A DNA stretch of 64,000 nucleotides. Source: Labilibaculum manganireducens. Its GTDB lineage: Bacteria; Bacteroidota; Bacteroidia; Bacteroidales; Marinifilaceae. The DNA lies in the NCBI RefSeq assembly GCF_002843385.1, contig NZ_MVDE01000005.1:124001-188000 (forward strand), given 5' to 3'. Position 1 is the first letter of the stretch, and each line of letters begins with the position of its first letter. Below, one piece after another: positions 34,553-44,073 of the stretch. A program made the translations under genes and the position numbers. Below the pieces are notes generated by a model. The model was given only the letters and a program-made list of their open reading frames with translations, was not told the DNA's origin and did no database searches.

Positions 34553-34560
34553 TAATTTTG
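34553..34560 (+). promoter_or_regulatory. -7 element of the tmRNA promoter
   Basis: TAATTTTG matches TAnnTTTG exactly and lies 10 bp before the first base of the tmRNA. The distance is similar to that at the SRP RNA gene. No perfect TTTG was seen at -33. Confidence 0.6.
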
Positions 34561-34570
34561 TATCGATTCT

Positions 34571-34969
34571 GGGGCTGACGTGGATTTTGACAGCATGATG
34601 AATTAGTATGTAAGCATGTCGAGCGTTGTTATTCCAGCTCGTAAATATCGGATATCAAACTTTTTAATTGGCGAAAATAACTACGCTCTTGCTGCTTAAT
34701 CGAATAAAGTAGATTAATGCTTCATCACCACTCTAGGAGTGGTGACGAGACATCCAACTTATGGTTCCACCTTGTTCCGGTAAGTAATTGGATGCTATCA
34801 ATTCAGGGTTAGTCTGCTTCAGGCTTTGGGGAGCAGGCGAAATTAAAAAGATAAGATAAAGTATCGGGTGTGCTTTCCCTAACTTTGTACGAAAATCAAT
34901 AAATCACTACACATGTAGAAAGCCTATTGATCGCGTGTTTGGACCAGGGTTCGATTCCCTGCAGCTCCA
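34571..34969 (+). ncRNA. ssrA: transfer-messenger RNA (tmRNA)
   Basis: The ends form a tRNA-Ala-like acceptor, GGGGCTG (34571-34577) with CAGCTCC (34962-34968), and the 3' part has a T arm with GGTTCGATTCC. The internal tag frame runs 34670-34699: GGC GAA AAT AAC TAC GCT CTT GCT GCT TAA, giving GENNYALAA, the tag known from Bacteroides and Porphyromonas. The molecule is about 399 nt and contains pseudoknot-like hairpins such as CACCACTC/GAGTGGTG near 34727-34744. It rescues stalled ribosomes and tags the incomplete protein for proteolysis. CCA is not encoded. Confidence 0.96.
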
Positions 34970-34980
34970 CTAAACATAAA

Positions 34981-35014
34981 AACACCAATAAATCATTTAT
35001 TTATTGGTGTTTTT
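34981..35014 (+). terminator. terminator after tmRNA
   Basis: AACACCAATAAAT (34981-34993) and ATTTATTGGTGTT (34999-35011) form a perfect 13-bp stem with a 5-nt loop, followed by TTT. Confidence 0.9.
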
Positions 35015-35140
35015 ATGTTATAATCCGTCTAATCCACATCAAAAGCAGATACCAATTCGGATACCTTAAAAAAATCAAAGTCAGTCCTTTTACTGTGCAT
35101 GTAGACACATAATAGCACATTATAAAAGGATTCATAATAA

Positions 35141-36451
35141 TCACATTTCATCTAAAGACAAGGGAATGTATTCAATAGAGTATTTGTTAAAATTATTTAG
35201 CAAGGAAGATGCCTTTTGCTGCAAAATATTTAGTTTAATTTTATCCTTATTCCTTTTTACTTCAGCAAGAACTAAACGTTTTTCGTATTCGTTAACTGCA
35301 ACAATATCAATCTCATTTTTGTTTCCCTTTTCCCAATAAGTACCAATATCAGAATATATGCCTTCTTGCATCATTTTATCAACAAAATACTTTTCAAGTA
35401 TGCGGCCAGAATATACGTCATAATCTCTCTCAACTATATTCTTGATATAATCGATATTTCCAATTTCTACAGCACTTCTATATTTGTAAATAAATCTAAA
35501 CCAAAAGTTTAAAAAATTATCTTTAATCTGATATTTGATTGATCGGCTATTTGATTTAGAGAAAATAGGCTTTACCTTTTCTATCAGACCATAATCACTC
35601 TCTAATCGATTTAGAAAACCTCCAATATTTATTTCAAGAACAGACTCCATCTCAACTCTTGATGTTTTAGAGGATGCAATCAATGATAGTATCGAGAAAT
35701 AATTACCGTAATCCTTACCAAATTCATCAATCAATACATTTTTACCTTCATCAATGAAAAGGGAATTATCCGAAAATACATGATCAAGGATATCGTTCTT
35801 TATAAAACTACCTTCCTCCACTAAGATTTCAACATATTTGGCGACTCCACCTGTAACAAGATAAAAGGCAAGTAAATCTTCTTTAGTGTATTCTGGGTAA
35901 TGATCTGATAATATCTCTTTAAGTGCAGCTATATCAAAAGCTTTAAGATGAATTCTTGCTGTAGCTCGACCAAAAAGAGGCTCTTTAGAATTCTCAAAAA
36001 TTTTAGACATCAATGAATATACCGAACCACAGAGTAATAAATTAATCGATGATTCATTTTTTTTCGAATCCCAAATATTCTGCATTTCGCTATATATGGA
36101 GGAGTTGATAGAATTAAACTCCTGAAATTCATCTATTATAAGGGTGAAATGCTGCTTGGTGGATAAATCCATCAGATAGCCAAATACATCTTTAAACGAT
36201 TTGAGCTCTCCAAAAATATCAACTCCAAGCTTATTCTTTATTTCAGTGGTAAACTCCTCACACAAAAGCGGCTCACTTTTTTTGGACACAAAAAAGTAAA
36301 GCGTTTTATAATTTTCTGTAGCTCTTATCAACAAACTCGTCTTACCAATACGTCTGCGACCAAGCATAAAGGTCATTTGTGCAGTATTTCTAGATTTCTT
36401 CTCAATCTTATGAAGTTGAGCTATTTCTTTTTCCCTATTATAAAATTTCAT
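35141..36451 (-). CDS. archaeal-type ATPase with C-terminal DUF234/PD-(D/E)XK-like domain
   Basis: This 436-residue protein opens FYNREKEIAQLHKIEKKS, then Walker A MLGRRRIGKTSLLIRA (about 29-44), Walker B FTLIIDEFQEF (about 98-108) and sensor LLCGSVYSLM. A winged-helix region follows (SSKTSRVEMESVLEINIGGFLNRL). The C-terminal domain has NEIDIVAVNEYEKRLVLAEVKR (about 384-405), with the acidic and E-x-K residues of a PD-(D/E)XK nuclease-like fold (DUF234). Such ATPases are common, mobile and of unknown function; some are proposed stress or defence proteins. It is flanked by tmRNA and a gene-poor gap, a typical insertion place. Confidence 0.8.
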   Translation of the reverse strand: MKFYNREKEIAQLHKIEKKSRNTAQMTFMLGRRRIGKTSLLIRATENYKTLYFFVSKKSEPLLCEEFTTEIKNKLGVDIFGELKSFKDVFGYLMDLSTKQHFTLIIDEFQEFNSINSSIYSEMQNIWDSKKNESSINLLLCGSVYSLMSKIFENSKEPLFGRATARIHLKAFDIAALKEILSDHYPEYTKEDLLAFYLVTGGVAKYVEILVEEGSFIKNDILDHVFSDNSLFIDEGKNVLIDEFGKDYGNYFSILSLIASSKTSRVEMESVLEINIGGFLNRLESDYGLIEKVKPIFSKSNSRSIKYQIKDNFLNFWFRFIYKYRSAVEIGNIDYIKNIVERDYDVYSGRILEKYFVDKMMQEGIYSDIGTYWEKGNKNEIDIVAVNEYEKRLVLAEVKRNKDKIKLNILQQKASSLLNNFNKYSIEYIPLSLDEM

Positions 36452-36773
36452 GTCACTTTATTTTTTTATCGTAACTCACATTACCGTAACCACAGTTACG
36501 ACAATATAAATATTGCATTTAAAAATGAGAAAATCCAGATTTATGGGAATAATTTTATTGCCTCAATAAATAGCTGTCCGACCAAGAACAGCCACCCAAG
36601 TAACAATAAGCATCACAATAGTTAATTAAATGCCAAGATAGTAGCACTTTTGAGATAATTTTCATATTCTAAATATGGGAGAGTACGGAGATCTAAATAC
36701 ACTTGAAGAAGTAATGATTCTTTTATCAAAAAACACCAGAAGCTTAAGAAAACAGGATAAGATCAGTTAATTA
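36452..36773. other. gene-poor region with one tiny open frame
   Basis: This AT-rich gap contains a 31-residue plus-strand frame (36675-36770, starting MGEYGDLNTLEEVM and ending SLRKQDKIS) with an AT-rich leader. It resembles nothing I know and could be a truncated gene start or chance. No RNA gene or repeat is visible. Confidence 0.4.
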
Positions 36774-36809
36774 CAAAAAAAATCCCATTTTGAAAAAATC
36801 AAGATGGGA
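36774..36809 (-). terminator. terminator of the exporter-linked operon
   Basis: TCCCATTTTGA (36783-36793) pairs with TCAAGATGGGA (36799-36809) with one wobble. On the minus strand it is followed by a run of T. It lies 25 bp after the stop at 36834. Confidence 0.85.
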
Positions 36810-36833
36810 CATCTATTCTAAATATGAAGATTT

Positions 36834-38087
36834 TCACATAAAATCGATACGTTCGATATCTTCCCATTTAAAGTTTTGATATTCATCTTCATTTACAAAA
36901 ACAATTACTCCGGCATTTTTATTGGAAACATCGGTTTGGTCGCCAAGATACAGCTTCATCCCATTTTTTAGTTCAACAAGACAATAGTTGTATGCCATTG
37001 GTTTAATACTGCCAATATTTCTGAAAGGGATAGCAAATTCCAATTTATCATTTAAACCATTTAAAATTTCCGAATCCATTGCCTCATCTAAATCGTAAAC
37101 AATTACTCCTTTATACGATTTACCTTCCTTTGTAACTAATGTACCGAACAACCTTTGCGATACCCTAAATTCAGATAAACAATCTGTATTTTTGGAAAGA
37201 GGAAGAATCTCCAAAGAAAGAAAGTGACTCCAGGGAAAATCTACTCTTCCAACATTAGGAATACTAACTATAATTCCTCTATTGTATTTATTAACATCAT
37301 TCTCACCGGTCAATTCGAACTGTCGTTCGGAATGCAAAGTAATGAGACTTCCATTTTCTGTTTTTTCAATTTTTTTTATTTTATCAAAAGAGATGGATAC
37401 GTCTCCATCGCGACTTCTTCCATCCAATTTATCTCCCAAAAGACACTCATCGTGATCCCATTGAATAAAACCTGTAAACTCTCCTTTCGTTGTTGTAATC
37501 TTTCCATAAATTGGTTCTCCAAAAGTCTCCACATGATCAGTAGGTGTTGTTTCAAAATTGACTATATCAATACGATCCCAATCAATTTTCAACAATCCTA
37601 ATTCCTGATCAATGATCCAAACTTTTGTTCCCACATCATTTGAACCACCGCTTAAGTTAATATACTTTCCATTTTTAAGCTCTAAACATACCGATTCGCT
37701 TCCTGTTACAGATATTGATTTTATATCGCCAAACCGACATTGAAATTTTCGATCGTAAACACTGCTTAAATTTCTCCTCTCATCATTAATTGTGACTTCG
37801 AATCGATCCCATGTTCTCTTTCTACTGTATCCTTCTTCATTATTTTTGATTTTGGATTCCGGAAGGTATTTCAGGTAAGGATTTTCTTCTTTGTCGGCAT
37901 TAAACACATCTGTTAAGAACACCTCTTCATCATCCCAACGAATGGCACCTTTGTACATATCTCCATCAACAGTAGTAATACTACCGTATAAATAACATGA
38001 ATATGTTTGACCCAAAACAGAGAATGAGCCAAAAAACAATTGAATAAAAAGAAAAAAGAATAAGAGATTTTTTGCTAGACGATCCAT
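36834..38087 (-). CDS. exported protein made of three homologous repeats, function unknown
   Basis: From the ATG at 38087 the protein starts MDRLAKNLLFFFLFIQLFF and has a signal peptide ending near VLGQ. I prefer it to the upstream ATG at 38138, which would add 17 polar residues before the signal. The mature protein holds three repeats (about residues 32-178, 192-295 and 312-417 in this numbering). Each has the pattern G-x-I/L-T-x3-G-x3-G-x-I-x-W/Y-D-x-D/D-E, then an F-x-x-I-xx-I strand, then a LxxG-x-x-x-x-L segment and DVxxxNxGIxV. This suggests three copies of a beta domain in the periplasm or at the surface. It closes an apparent operon with an ABC exporter. No known family was recognised. 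Confidence 0.75.
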   Translation of the reverse strand: MDRLAKNLLFFFLFIQLFFGSFSVLGQTYSCYLYGSITTVDGDMYKGAIRWDDEEVFLTDVFNADKEENPYLKYLPESKIKNNEEGYSRKRTWDRFEVTINDERRNLSSVYDRKFQCRFGDIKSISVTGSESVCLELKNGKYINLSGGSNDVGTKVWIIDQELGLLKIDWDRIDIVNFETTPTDHVETFGEPIYGKITTTKGEFTGFIQWDHDECLLGDKLDGRSRDGDVSISFDKIKKIEKTENGSLITLHSERQFELTGENDVNKYNRGIIVSIPNVGRVDFPWSHFLSLEILPLSKNTDCLSEFRVSQRLFGTLVTKEGKSYKGVIVYDLDEAMDSEILNGLNDKLEFAIPFRNIGSIKPMAYNYCLVELKNGMKLYLGDQTDVSNKNAGVIVFVNEDEYQNFKWEDIERIDFM

Positions 38088-38174
38088 ACTTCCTGATTTA
38101 AGTTTATTGTTCTTTCCGCTCGTATGACGAATAGACACAACAAAAGTTACACAAGAAATAAATAATATCTTCAG

Positions 38175-38462
38175 CTATTTTTTACGAAACAGCACCTGAA
38201 TGTTCTTTGATGACTCTAAAGGAGTAAAAATCTGTATCAATTCCCAATCTGAATCATAGTCGGCGATGAGCTTTTTCAAATTATATATCTTGAGTAATTT
38301 CTCTGTTATATCATCTGATTTATCTGCCATTTCTTTGGATACATCCCAAGAAAATGATTCCAATCTAAAAAATACAGATATTTTCTTATTTGCAAGTTTA
38401 ACTTCTACTTCTGCAACTTCATTATCATCGCCAAGTGGTATTGGCACACATATTTCTCTCAT
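38175..38462 (-). CDS. hypothetical 95-residue protein in the exporter operon
   Basis: This is a small soluble protein with strand-like segments (VAEVEVKLANKKISVFFRLES) followed by a helical part (MADKSDDITEKLLKIYNLKK) and a final strand (IQVLFRKK). No signal peptide and no known motif are visible. It lies 35 bp after the permease stop and 36 bp before the next gene's longest frame, so it is probably co-transcribed. Function unknown. Confidence 0.6.
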   Translation of the reverse strand: MREICVPIPLGDDNEVAEVEVKLANKKISVFFRLESFSWDVSKEMADKSDDITEKLLKIYNLKKLIADYDSDWELIQIFTPLESSKNIQVLFRKK

Positions 38463-38497
38463 GAGTAAATGATTTAGAAGGTTTATACTATTTGAGT

Positions 38498-40936
38498 TTA
38501 TTCATATTTAATTGCCTTAATTGGATCGGAACTTGCTGCCCGGTAAGATTGCCATGCTACAGTAAACAATCCAATCACTAAAGAAACAATTAGGGTGACA
38601 ACAAATATCCAAATGCCTATTGAAATGTGATAAGGAAAATCACTCAACCACGCACTTAAAGCCCAATAAGATATTGGAACAGCTACGATATTCGCAATTA
38701 CAATTAACCTGATAAATTCACGAGTCAGCAAATACACCAACTTTGCTACCGATGCACCTAATACCTTCCGAATGCCCAGTTCTTTGGTTCGTTGTTCGGC
38801 CATAAAAGAGGACAATCCAAACAGACCCATGGATGCAATTAAAATGCTTATCAAAGAAAAAATTGAAAAAATCCATGTCAGTCTTTCTTCCGGTTCATAA
38901 TTTTCTTTCATTCTATCATCCAAAAAGGAATAACCAAATGACATATTGGGACAGAACTCATTCCATACTTTCTGAATATATAGTAGGGTCTCTTTTTTAT
39001 TTTCAGAATTAATTTTCACGTGCAAATTCCTTCGGTAATCAGGATTTTCCGAGACAATAAGATTCATCGGCTCAATTAAATCTTTAAGAGGCTGATAATT
39101 AAAATCCCGAATTACACCAATCACCTCGCCCAATTGAACTTCTCCCCCATCTTCAACACCTTCAATTTCCACTCCAACCTGAAGCTTTTTCCCCAAGGCA
39201 TTTTCGCCCCAGTTAAATTTAATTGCGGCCGACTCATTAACGATAAATGCATTGATTGTATCTGATGGAATCTCACGATTAAAATTTCTTCCTTTCAGAA
39301 TATTCATTTCCATTAAATCGATATAATCAAAATCAATAACATTGAAATTTAATGCATACTGCTGCATCCCTTCATCACTCTCGTACAAATGCACCGTTTT
39401 CGATCCTCCAAAACCAATTAATGAACTCGAAGTTGCAACAGCCTTTATATTAGGGTTTTTCTTCAGCTCCATTTTTAACGCATCTATTCTAGTCCGCAAT
39501 ACTGAATCGCGAATAACCGAAACAACGATATCTTTTTTATTAAATCCCACATCCATACTATTCATGTACAGGAATTGAGATGCAACGATGATAGTTCCGC
39601 TAATCATCATGGCTGAAACTGTAAACTGTGAGATCACAAGCAATTTTCGCAAAAAACCATTTGCCCCACCTTTGCCATTTCTTCCTTTTAAAATAAAAAC
39701 CGGCTGAATTGAAGACAAGTAAAGAGCAGGATAACTCCCCGAAATAAGACCTAAGAGGACGGCTAGAATTACATTAAACAGAATCACCTCCGGAGTATCC
39801 AAAATACTCAATGTGAGATCCTTATTTACCAATTGATTAAACAGAGGCAACAATAACTCAACACATATTAAGGCTATAATAAGAGCAAAAACTGTTAAAG
39901 ATATACTCTCCATCATAAACTGACGAATGATATTATCTCTTTGTGCACCAACCACTTTACGAATACCAACCTCTTTTGCTCGTTTCGAAGACCGTGCGGT
40001 TGCCATGTTCATGTAATTAATACTGGCAATGGACAGGATGAAAATGGCAATCGCAGTAAGAATATATATGTATTTTATATTGCCGGTTGGAGCGTCCCAT
40101 TGCAATTGTGATCTTAAATGAATATCCTCAAGATGCTGAATTATTAATTTGTAGGAAACTCCCAATTGATCTCCAAGCTCTTTCATGTATTTCTCATAGT
40201 AAGCCGGAAACTTTTCGAGAATAGCATCCGCCTCCGAATTTTCTTTTAACAGCAAAAACGTATAATTATTAAAAGACCAAAATGAAATTGGCTGCTGACT
40301 GTTAAATTGCTCCGCTCCCCTTATGCTTTCCAATGTTTTCATGGAATAGAAAGCATTATATTTAAAGTGGCTGTTGGAAGGGAGATCTTTCATTACTCCA
40401 CTAACAGTATAGGCTGTATTTTCACCAACAAGCAAAATCTTGCCTATTGGATCTTCGCCGTTAAAATACTTCTTTGCCAGAGTTTCATTTAGCACTATTG
40501 AGTATGGCTGAGTAAGAGCTTTTTGGGGATCTCCTTTTAGCAGGGGAAAGCTAAAAATAGTAAATACAGAAGAATCAGCAAAGGCGATATGTTCTTCATA
40601 AAACTCTTTATCATCATATTTAAACTGCTGTCTTCCTGAACCTTGAAACCGAACAAACTGCTCCACCTCAGGAAATTCCTCAGCAAAGGTTGGCCCGAAT
40701 GGTAAAGGCGATGTCGCAACACGGTCTCTCTTTCCACTCAAAGTAAAATCTGATCCCAAACGAATGATCCGTTCATGATTCACATTATACTTATCGTATG
40801 AAAGTTCATCCTGAACAAACAGTAAAATCAAAATTGTACAAATTAATCCCACTGATAAACCAACAATATTAATTGTTGTATAGAATTTGTTTCTGGAAAA
40901 ATTTCGAAAAAGTGTAATGAAAAAATTCTTAAACAT
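38498..40936 (-). CDS. MacB/FtsX-type ABC transporter permease, second of two
   Basis: This 812-residue permease has two copies of the MacB periplasmic core plus FtsX domain. Hydrophobic segments lie near residues 20-42, 290-312, 340-360, 380-410, 430-455, 685-705, 735-760 and 775-797. Typical signature stretches are NKFYTTINIVGLSVGL at the N-terminus, SINYMNMATARSSKRAKEVGIRKVVGAQ and EQRTKELGIRKVLGASVAKLV. Family members form MacB-like mechanotransmission machines that move lipoproteins, peptides or drugs rather than small molecules across the inner membrane. It is 76 bp downstream of the ATPase gene. Confidence 0.9.
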   Translation of the reverse strand: MFKNFFITLFRNFSRNKFYTTINIVGLSVGLICTILILLFVQDELSYDKYNVNHERIIRLGSDFTLSGKRDRVATSPLPFGPTFAEEFPEVEQFVRFQGSGRQQFKYDDKEFYEEHIAFADSSVFTIFSFPLLKGDPQKALTQPYSIVLNETLAKKYFNGEDPIGKILLVGENTAYTVSGVMKDLPSNSHFKYNAFYSMKTLESIRGAEQFNSQQPISFWSFNNYTFLLLKENSEADAILEKFPAYYEKYMKELGDQLGVSYKLIIQHLEDIHLRSQLQWDAPTGNIKYIYILTAIAIFILSIASINYMNMATARSSKRAKEVGIRKVVGAQRDNIIRQFMMESISLTVFALIIALICVELLLPLFNQLVNKDLTLSILDTPEVILFNVILAVLLGLISGSYPALYLSSIQPVFILKGRNGKGGANGFLRKLLVISQFTVSAMMISGTIIVASQFLYMNSMDVGFNKKDIVVSVIRDSVLRTRIDALKMELKKNPNIKAVATSSSLIGFGGSKTVHLYESDEGMQQYALNFNVIDFDYIDLMEMNILKGRNFNREIPSDTINAFIVNESAAIKFNWGENALGKKLQVGVEIEGVEDGGEVQLGEVIGVIRDFNYQPLKDLIEPMNLIVSENPDYRRNLHVKINSENKKETLLYIQKVWNEFCPNMSFGYSFLDDRMKENYEPEERLTWIFSIFSLISILIASMGLFGLSSFMAEQRTKELGIRKVLGASVAKLVYLLTREFIRLIVIANIVAVPISYWALSAWLSDFPYHISIGIWIFVVTLIVSLVIGLFTVAWQSYRAASSDPIKAIKYE

Positions 40937-41012
40937 ACTTGCCTGATTAATATGCAGCTCAATTTTCAGAATATAAACCTAAGAATTGATTAATAACAAT
41001 AATATTTCCTTT

Positions 41013-41702
41013 CTAGAGCTTTTGTCTCATATTCTCAGTTACAATATGTCCGTCAAACAACTGAATAATACGATGACTTCTATCTGCATCTGACGGCGAG
41101 TGAGTTACCATGATTATTGTAGTTCCTTCCTCGTTAAGTTGAGTTAAAAGATTCATCACCTCTTCTCCGTTAGCCGAATCCAAATTACCCGTTGGCTCAT
41201 CCGCTAAAATCAATTTGGGATTTGAAATAACAGCTCTTGCAATAGCAACTCTTTGTTGCTGTCCACCAGATAATTGCTGAGGAAAATGCTTAGCTCTATG
41301 GGCAATATTCATTCTTTCCAATGCCTCATTCACTCTTCTTTTTCTCTCTGCACCCGATACTTTCATATACAAAAGAGGCAGCTCAACATTCTCAAACACA
41401 GTCAATTCATCAATCAAATTAAAACTTTGAAAAACAAAACCAATGTTTTCTTTTCTCAAATTTGTTCTTTGCCTTTCAGTGTAGTTCTCTACCTGATAAC
41501 CGTTAAAATGCAGCTCTCCTTCACTTGGATTATCAAGCAAGCCGATAATATTCAGCAAAGTTGACTTGCCACATCCCGACGGGCCCATTATCGCAACAAA
41601 TTCTCCTTTATTAATTTCCAGATTGACATTATTTAATGCCGTAGTTTCCACCTCATCGGTTCTGAAAACTTTAATTAAATTTTTAGTATTAATCATAGCC
41701 AT
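41013..41702 (-). CDS. ABC transporter ATP-binding protein, MacB/LolD type
   Basis: This 229-residue ATPase powers the adjacent permeases. Motifs are Walker A GPSGCGKSTLLNI (about 40-52), the Q-loop GFVFQSFNLIDELTV, signature LSGGQQQRVAIARA (about 143-156), Walker B KLILADEPTGNLDS and the H-loop MVTHSPSDA. The gene follows one permease by 18 bp and precedes the other. One ATPase with two paralogous permeases suggests a heteromeric complex or two alternative ones. Confidence 0.95.
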   Translation of the reverse strand: MAMINTKNLIKVFRTDEVETTALNNVNLEINKGEFVAIMGPSGCGKSTLLNIIGLLDNPSEGELHFNGYQVENYTERQRTNLRKENIGFVFQSFNLIDELTVFENVELPLLYMKVSGAERKRRVNEALERMNIAHRAKHFPQQLSGGQQQRVAIARAVISNPKLILADEPTGNLDSANGEEVMNLLTQLNEEGTTIIMVTHSPSDADRSHRIIQLFDGHIVTENMRQKL

Positions 41703-41720
41703 ATCTATTTAAACAATCAC

Positions 41721-44069
41721 TTATTCATATTTTAGCACACGCACCGGAGTTTTTAAAGCCAATTTCCATATTTGCTGATAAACAGTAAGAAAGGTTATCA
41801 ACAGAGATACAAATCCTGACAAGATAAAAATTCCAATTCCAATATCTATCCGATAGGCAAACCCTTTTAACCACCACTCCATCACAAAAAATGAAAGTAC
41901 CCAAGCAATGAAATTGGAAAGCATTACCCATTTAAAAAATTCTTTCAACAACAATTGAAATACAGTATCCATATTAGCTCCAAAGACCTTCCTTAGTGCC
42001 ATTTCACGGGATTTTCGTTCTGTAACAAAGGAAACAAGCCCAAACAAACCCAAACATGAAATAATAAAAGCTATTATTGTAAATGAAATAAATATTTTAC
42101 TCATTCGAGATTCAGCCGTATAAAAATACTTAAAGTCCTCTTCCAAAAATCGATAAGTAAACGGAATATCCGGAACTGTTGAGTCCCAGACTGTTCTTAT
42201 TTTATTTAGAATTGGCTCCACATCTTCTCCAATTCGAATCCCTATGTATTTAAAAGCTGCCGGGTTTCGCATCATGATTAAGGGTTCCACTCCAACCTGA
42301 AGACTATTAAAATTAAAATCTTTAACAATACCTATCACCTCGCCCGAATAATCCCAAATCTGCAAAGGTTCTCCAATGGTATGAACCATATTCATCTTTT
42401 CTGCCGCCGATTCATTAATAATAAATTTCAAGCTATCCCCGCCATGCAATTTGGAAAATCCCCTTCCCTGAATCACATTCATTTCAAATGTTTCAATGAA
42501 ATCATAATCCACAAAAGACAATTGAAACAAGATATCTTCAGAATCTTTTATTTTTCCGGGCCAATCTACATCCCAAGTTGAATTTGTAAAATTTACCGGC
42601 ATTTGGTTTGCTGCAGTTACCCAGTAAACTCCCTGAATTTTAATCAACTCATTTTTCAACTTAGGATAAATCGAATTAAAATCATCTGCCATCTCAATAT
42701 AAATCAAATCGTTCTTATTGTAGCCAACATCCGATTCCCTTAAAAATTTCAGTTGCTGATAAATAATTCCTGAACAAATAAACAGAGATATCGACATACT
42801 AAACTGAATGACTACCAACACCTTCCTGAGCAGAGCAGAATCTTTTCTTGACACACCTTTAATTACATGAATTGGCAGAAAAGAGGACAGAAACAACGCC
42901 GGATAACTTCCTGACACAATTCCAGTAAGCAATACAATACCCGAAACGCTAAACAAAAATTTTATATTATTTATCCCCAGTGACAAATCTCTATCCGTTA
43001 AATCGCTAAAAACAGGAAGTAGTAATTCGACCAAAACAACGGCTATTCCTAAGGATATTAATGTGAAAAATATCGATTCGCCAAGAAATAAACCGATTAA
43101 ACCTTTTCGCTGAGCTCCAACTACTTTTCTAACAGCAACTTCTTTTGCTCTTCTTTCTGATCTGGCTGTTGCCAAATTCATATAATTGAAACAGGCAATT
43201 AAAAGTATCAAAACAGCTACCAGCAGGAATACTCTCACATACCAAATTGAACCAACTTTATTCGTATTAATGGCATACAAATGATATTTCACGAAAGCCT
43301 GAAGATCAAGATCTACATTTGAATTCTTAATACGATCTTTAATATACGTTTGTAACTGAGCTGCCAAATCATCCGAATCAACCCCTTCTTCTACCTTGAT
43401 AAAAGTGTGAAAAGTATTTGCCTCCCAATCATTTAAATCATAAGCCCACAACTTCCCAAAAAATTGAAAAGGAAGAATAAAGTCAAAAGTTATTGATGAA
43501 TTAGCCGGCGGATTTTGAATCACAGCCGAAACTACATAATCAAATTTGGAATTTATTTCAATCTTTCTTCCAATCGGATCCAATTCGCCGAACAATTTCT
43601 GAGCGAGCTTCTCTGTAAGCACAATTGAATTTTCCTCCTTAAAAGGATTCTCTTTTTCTCCTTCTACGATAGGAAAAGTAAAAATCTGAAAGAAATCTGC
43701 GTCAACAATTTTCCCGCCATCTTCAACAAAGCTTTTCCCATCTGCAGAAAGAATCAATTGTCCCCAGGTAGTAACCATTCTGGTGGAATACTTAATTTCC
43801 GGAAATGTTCTTTTTATTGATTCGGCTAATGGCGCAGGTGTTGAATATACCGAAAACACATCCCCGTCTGCATAGTTCTGACTCTCATAAACGCTATAAA
43901 CCTGATCAATATCCTCATGAAACTTATCAAATCCTGTTTCATATTCTACCCATATTAATATGAGTAACGTACAAGTCACACCAGTTGCCAATCCTAAAAT
44001 ATTCATTAAGGAGTAGGCTTTTTGCCGATATAAACTTCGTAAAACGGTATTCAATAAAATTCTTAACAT
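41721..44069 (-). CDS. MacB/FtsX-type ABC transporter permease, first of two
   Basis: This 782-residue protein is homologous to the permease at 38498. The N-terminal YRQKAYSLMNILGLATGVTCTLLI helix is followed by a MacB periplasmic core. The FtsX motifs are CFNYMNLATARSERRAKEVAVRKVVGAQ in the middle and ERKSREMALRKVFGANMDTVF near residue 660-680. The two permeases share the layout but are clearly diverged. Its start is 4 bp past the adaptor gene's stop, indicating tight coupling. Confidence 0.92.
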   Translation of the reverse strand: MLRILLNTVLRSLYRQKAYSLMNILGLATGVTCTLLILIWVEYETGFDKFHEDIDQVYSVYESQNYADGDVFSVYSTPAPLAESIKRTFPEIKYSTRMVTTWGQLILSADGKSFVEDGGKIVDADFFQIFTFPIVEGEKENPFKEENSIVLTEKLAQKLFGELDPIGRKIEINSKFDYVVSAVIQNPPANSSITFDFILPFQFFGKLWAYDLNDWEANTFHTFIKVEEGVDSDDLAAQLQTYIKDRIKNSNVDLDLQAFVKYHLYAINTNKVGSIWYVRVFLLVAVLILLIACFNYMNLATARSERRAKEVAVRKVVGAQRKGLIGLFLGESIFFTLISLGIAVVLVELLLPVFSDLTDRDLSLGINNIKFLFSVSGIVLLTGIVSGSYPALFLSSFLPIHVIKGVSRKDSALLRKVLVVIQFSMSISLFICSGIIYQQLKFLRESDVGYNKNDLIYIEMADDFNSIYPKLKNELIKIQGVYWVTAANQMPVNFTNSTWDVDWPGKIKDSEDILFQLSFVDYDFIETFEMNVIQGRGFSKLHGGDSLKFIINESAAEKMNMVHTIGEPLQIWDYSGEVIGIVKDFNFNSLQVGVEPLIMMRNPAAFKYIGIRIGEDVEPILNKIRTVWDSTVPDIPFTYRFLEEDFKYFYTAESRMSKIFISFTIIAFIISCLGLFGLVSFVTERKSREMALRKVFGANMDTVFQLLLKEFFKWVMLSNFIAWVLSFFVMEWWLKGFAYRIDIGIGIFILSGFVSLLITFLTVYQQIWKLALKTPVRVLKYE

Positions 44070-44073
44070 CCAC

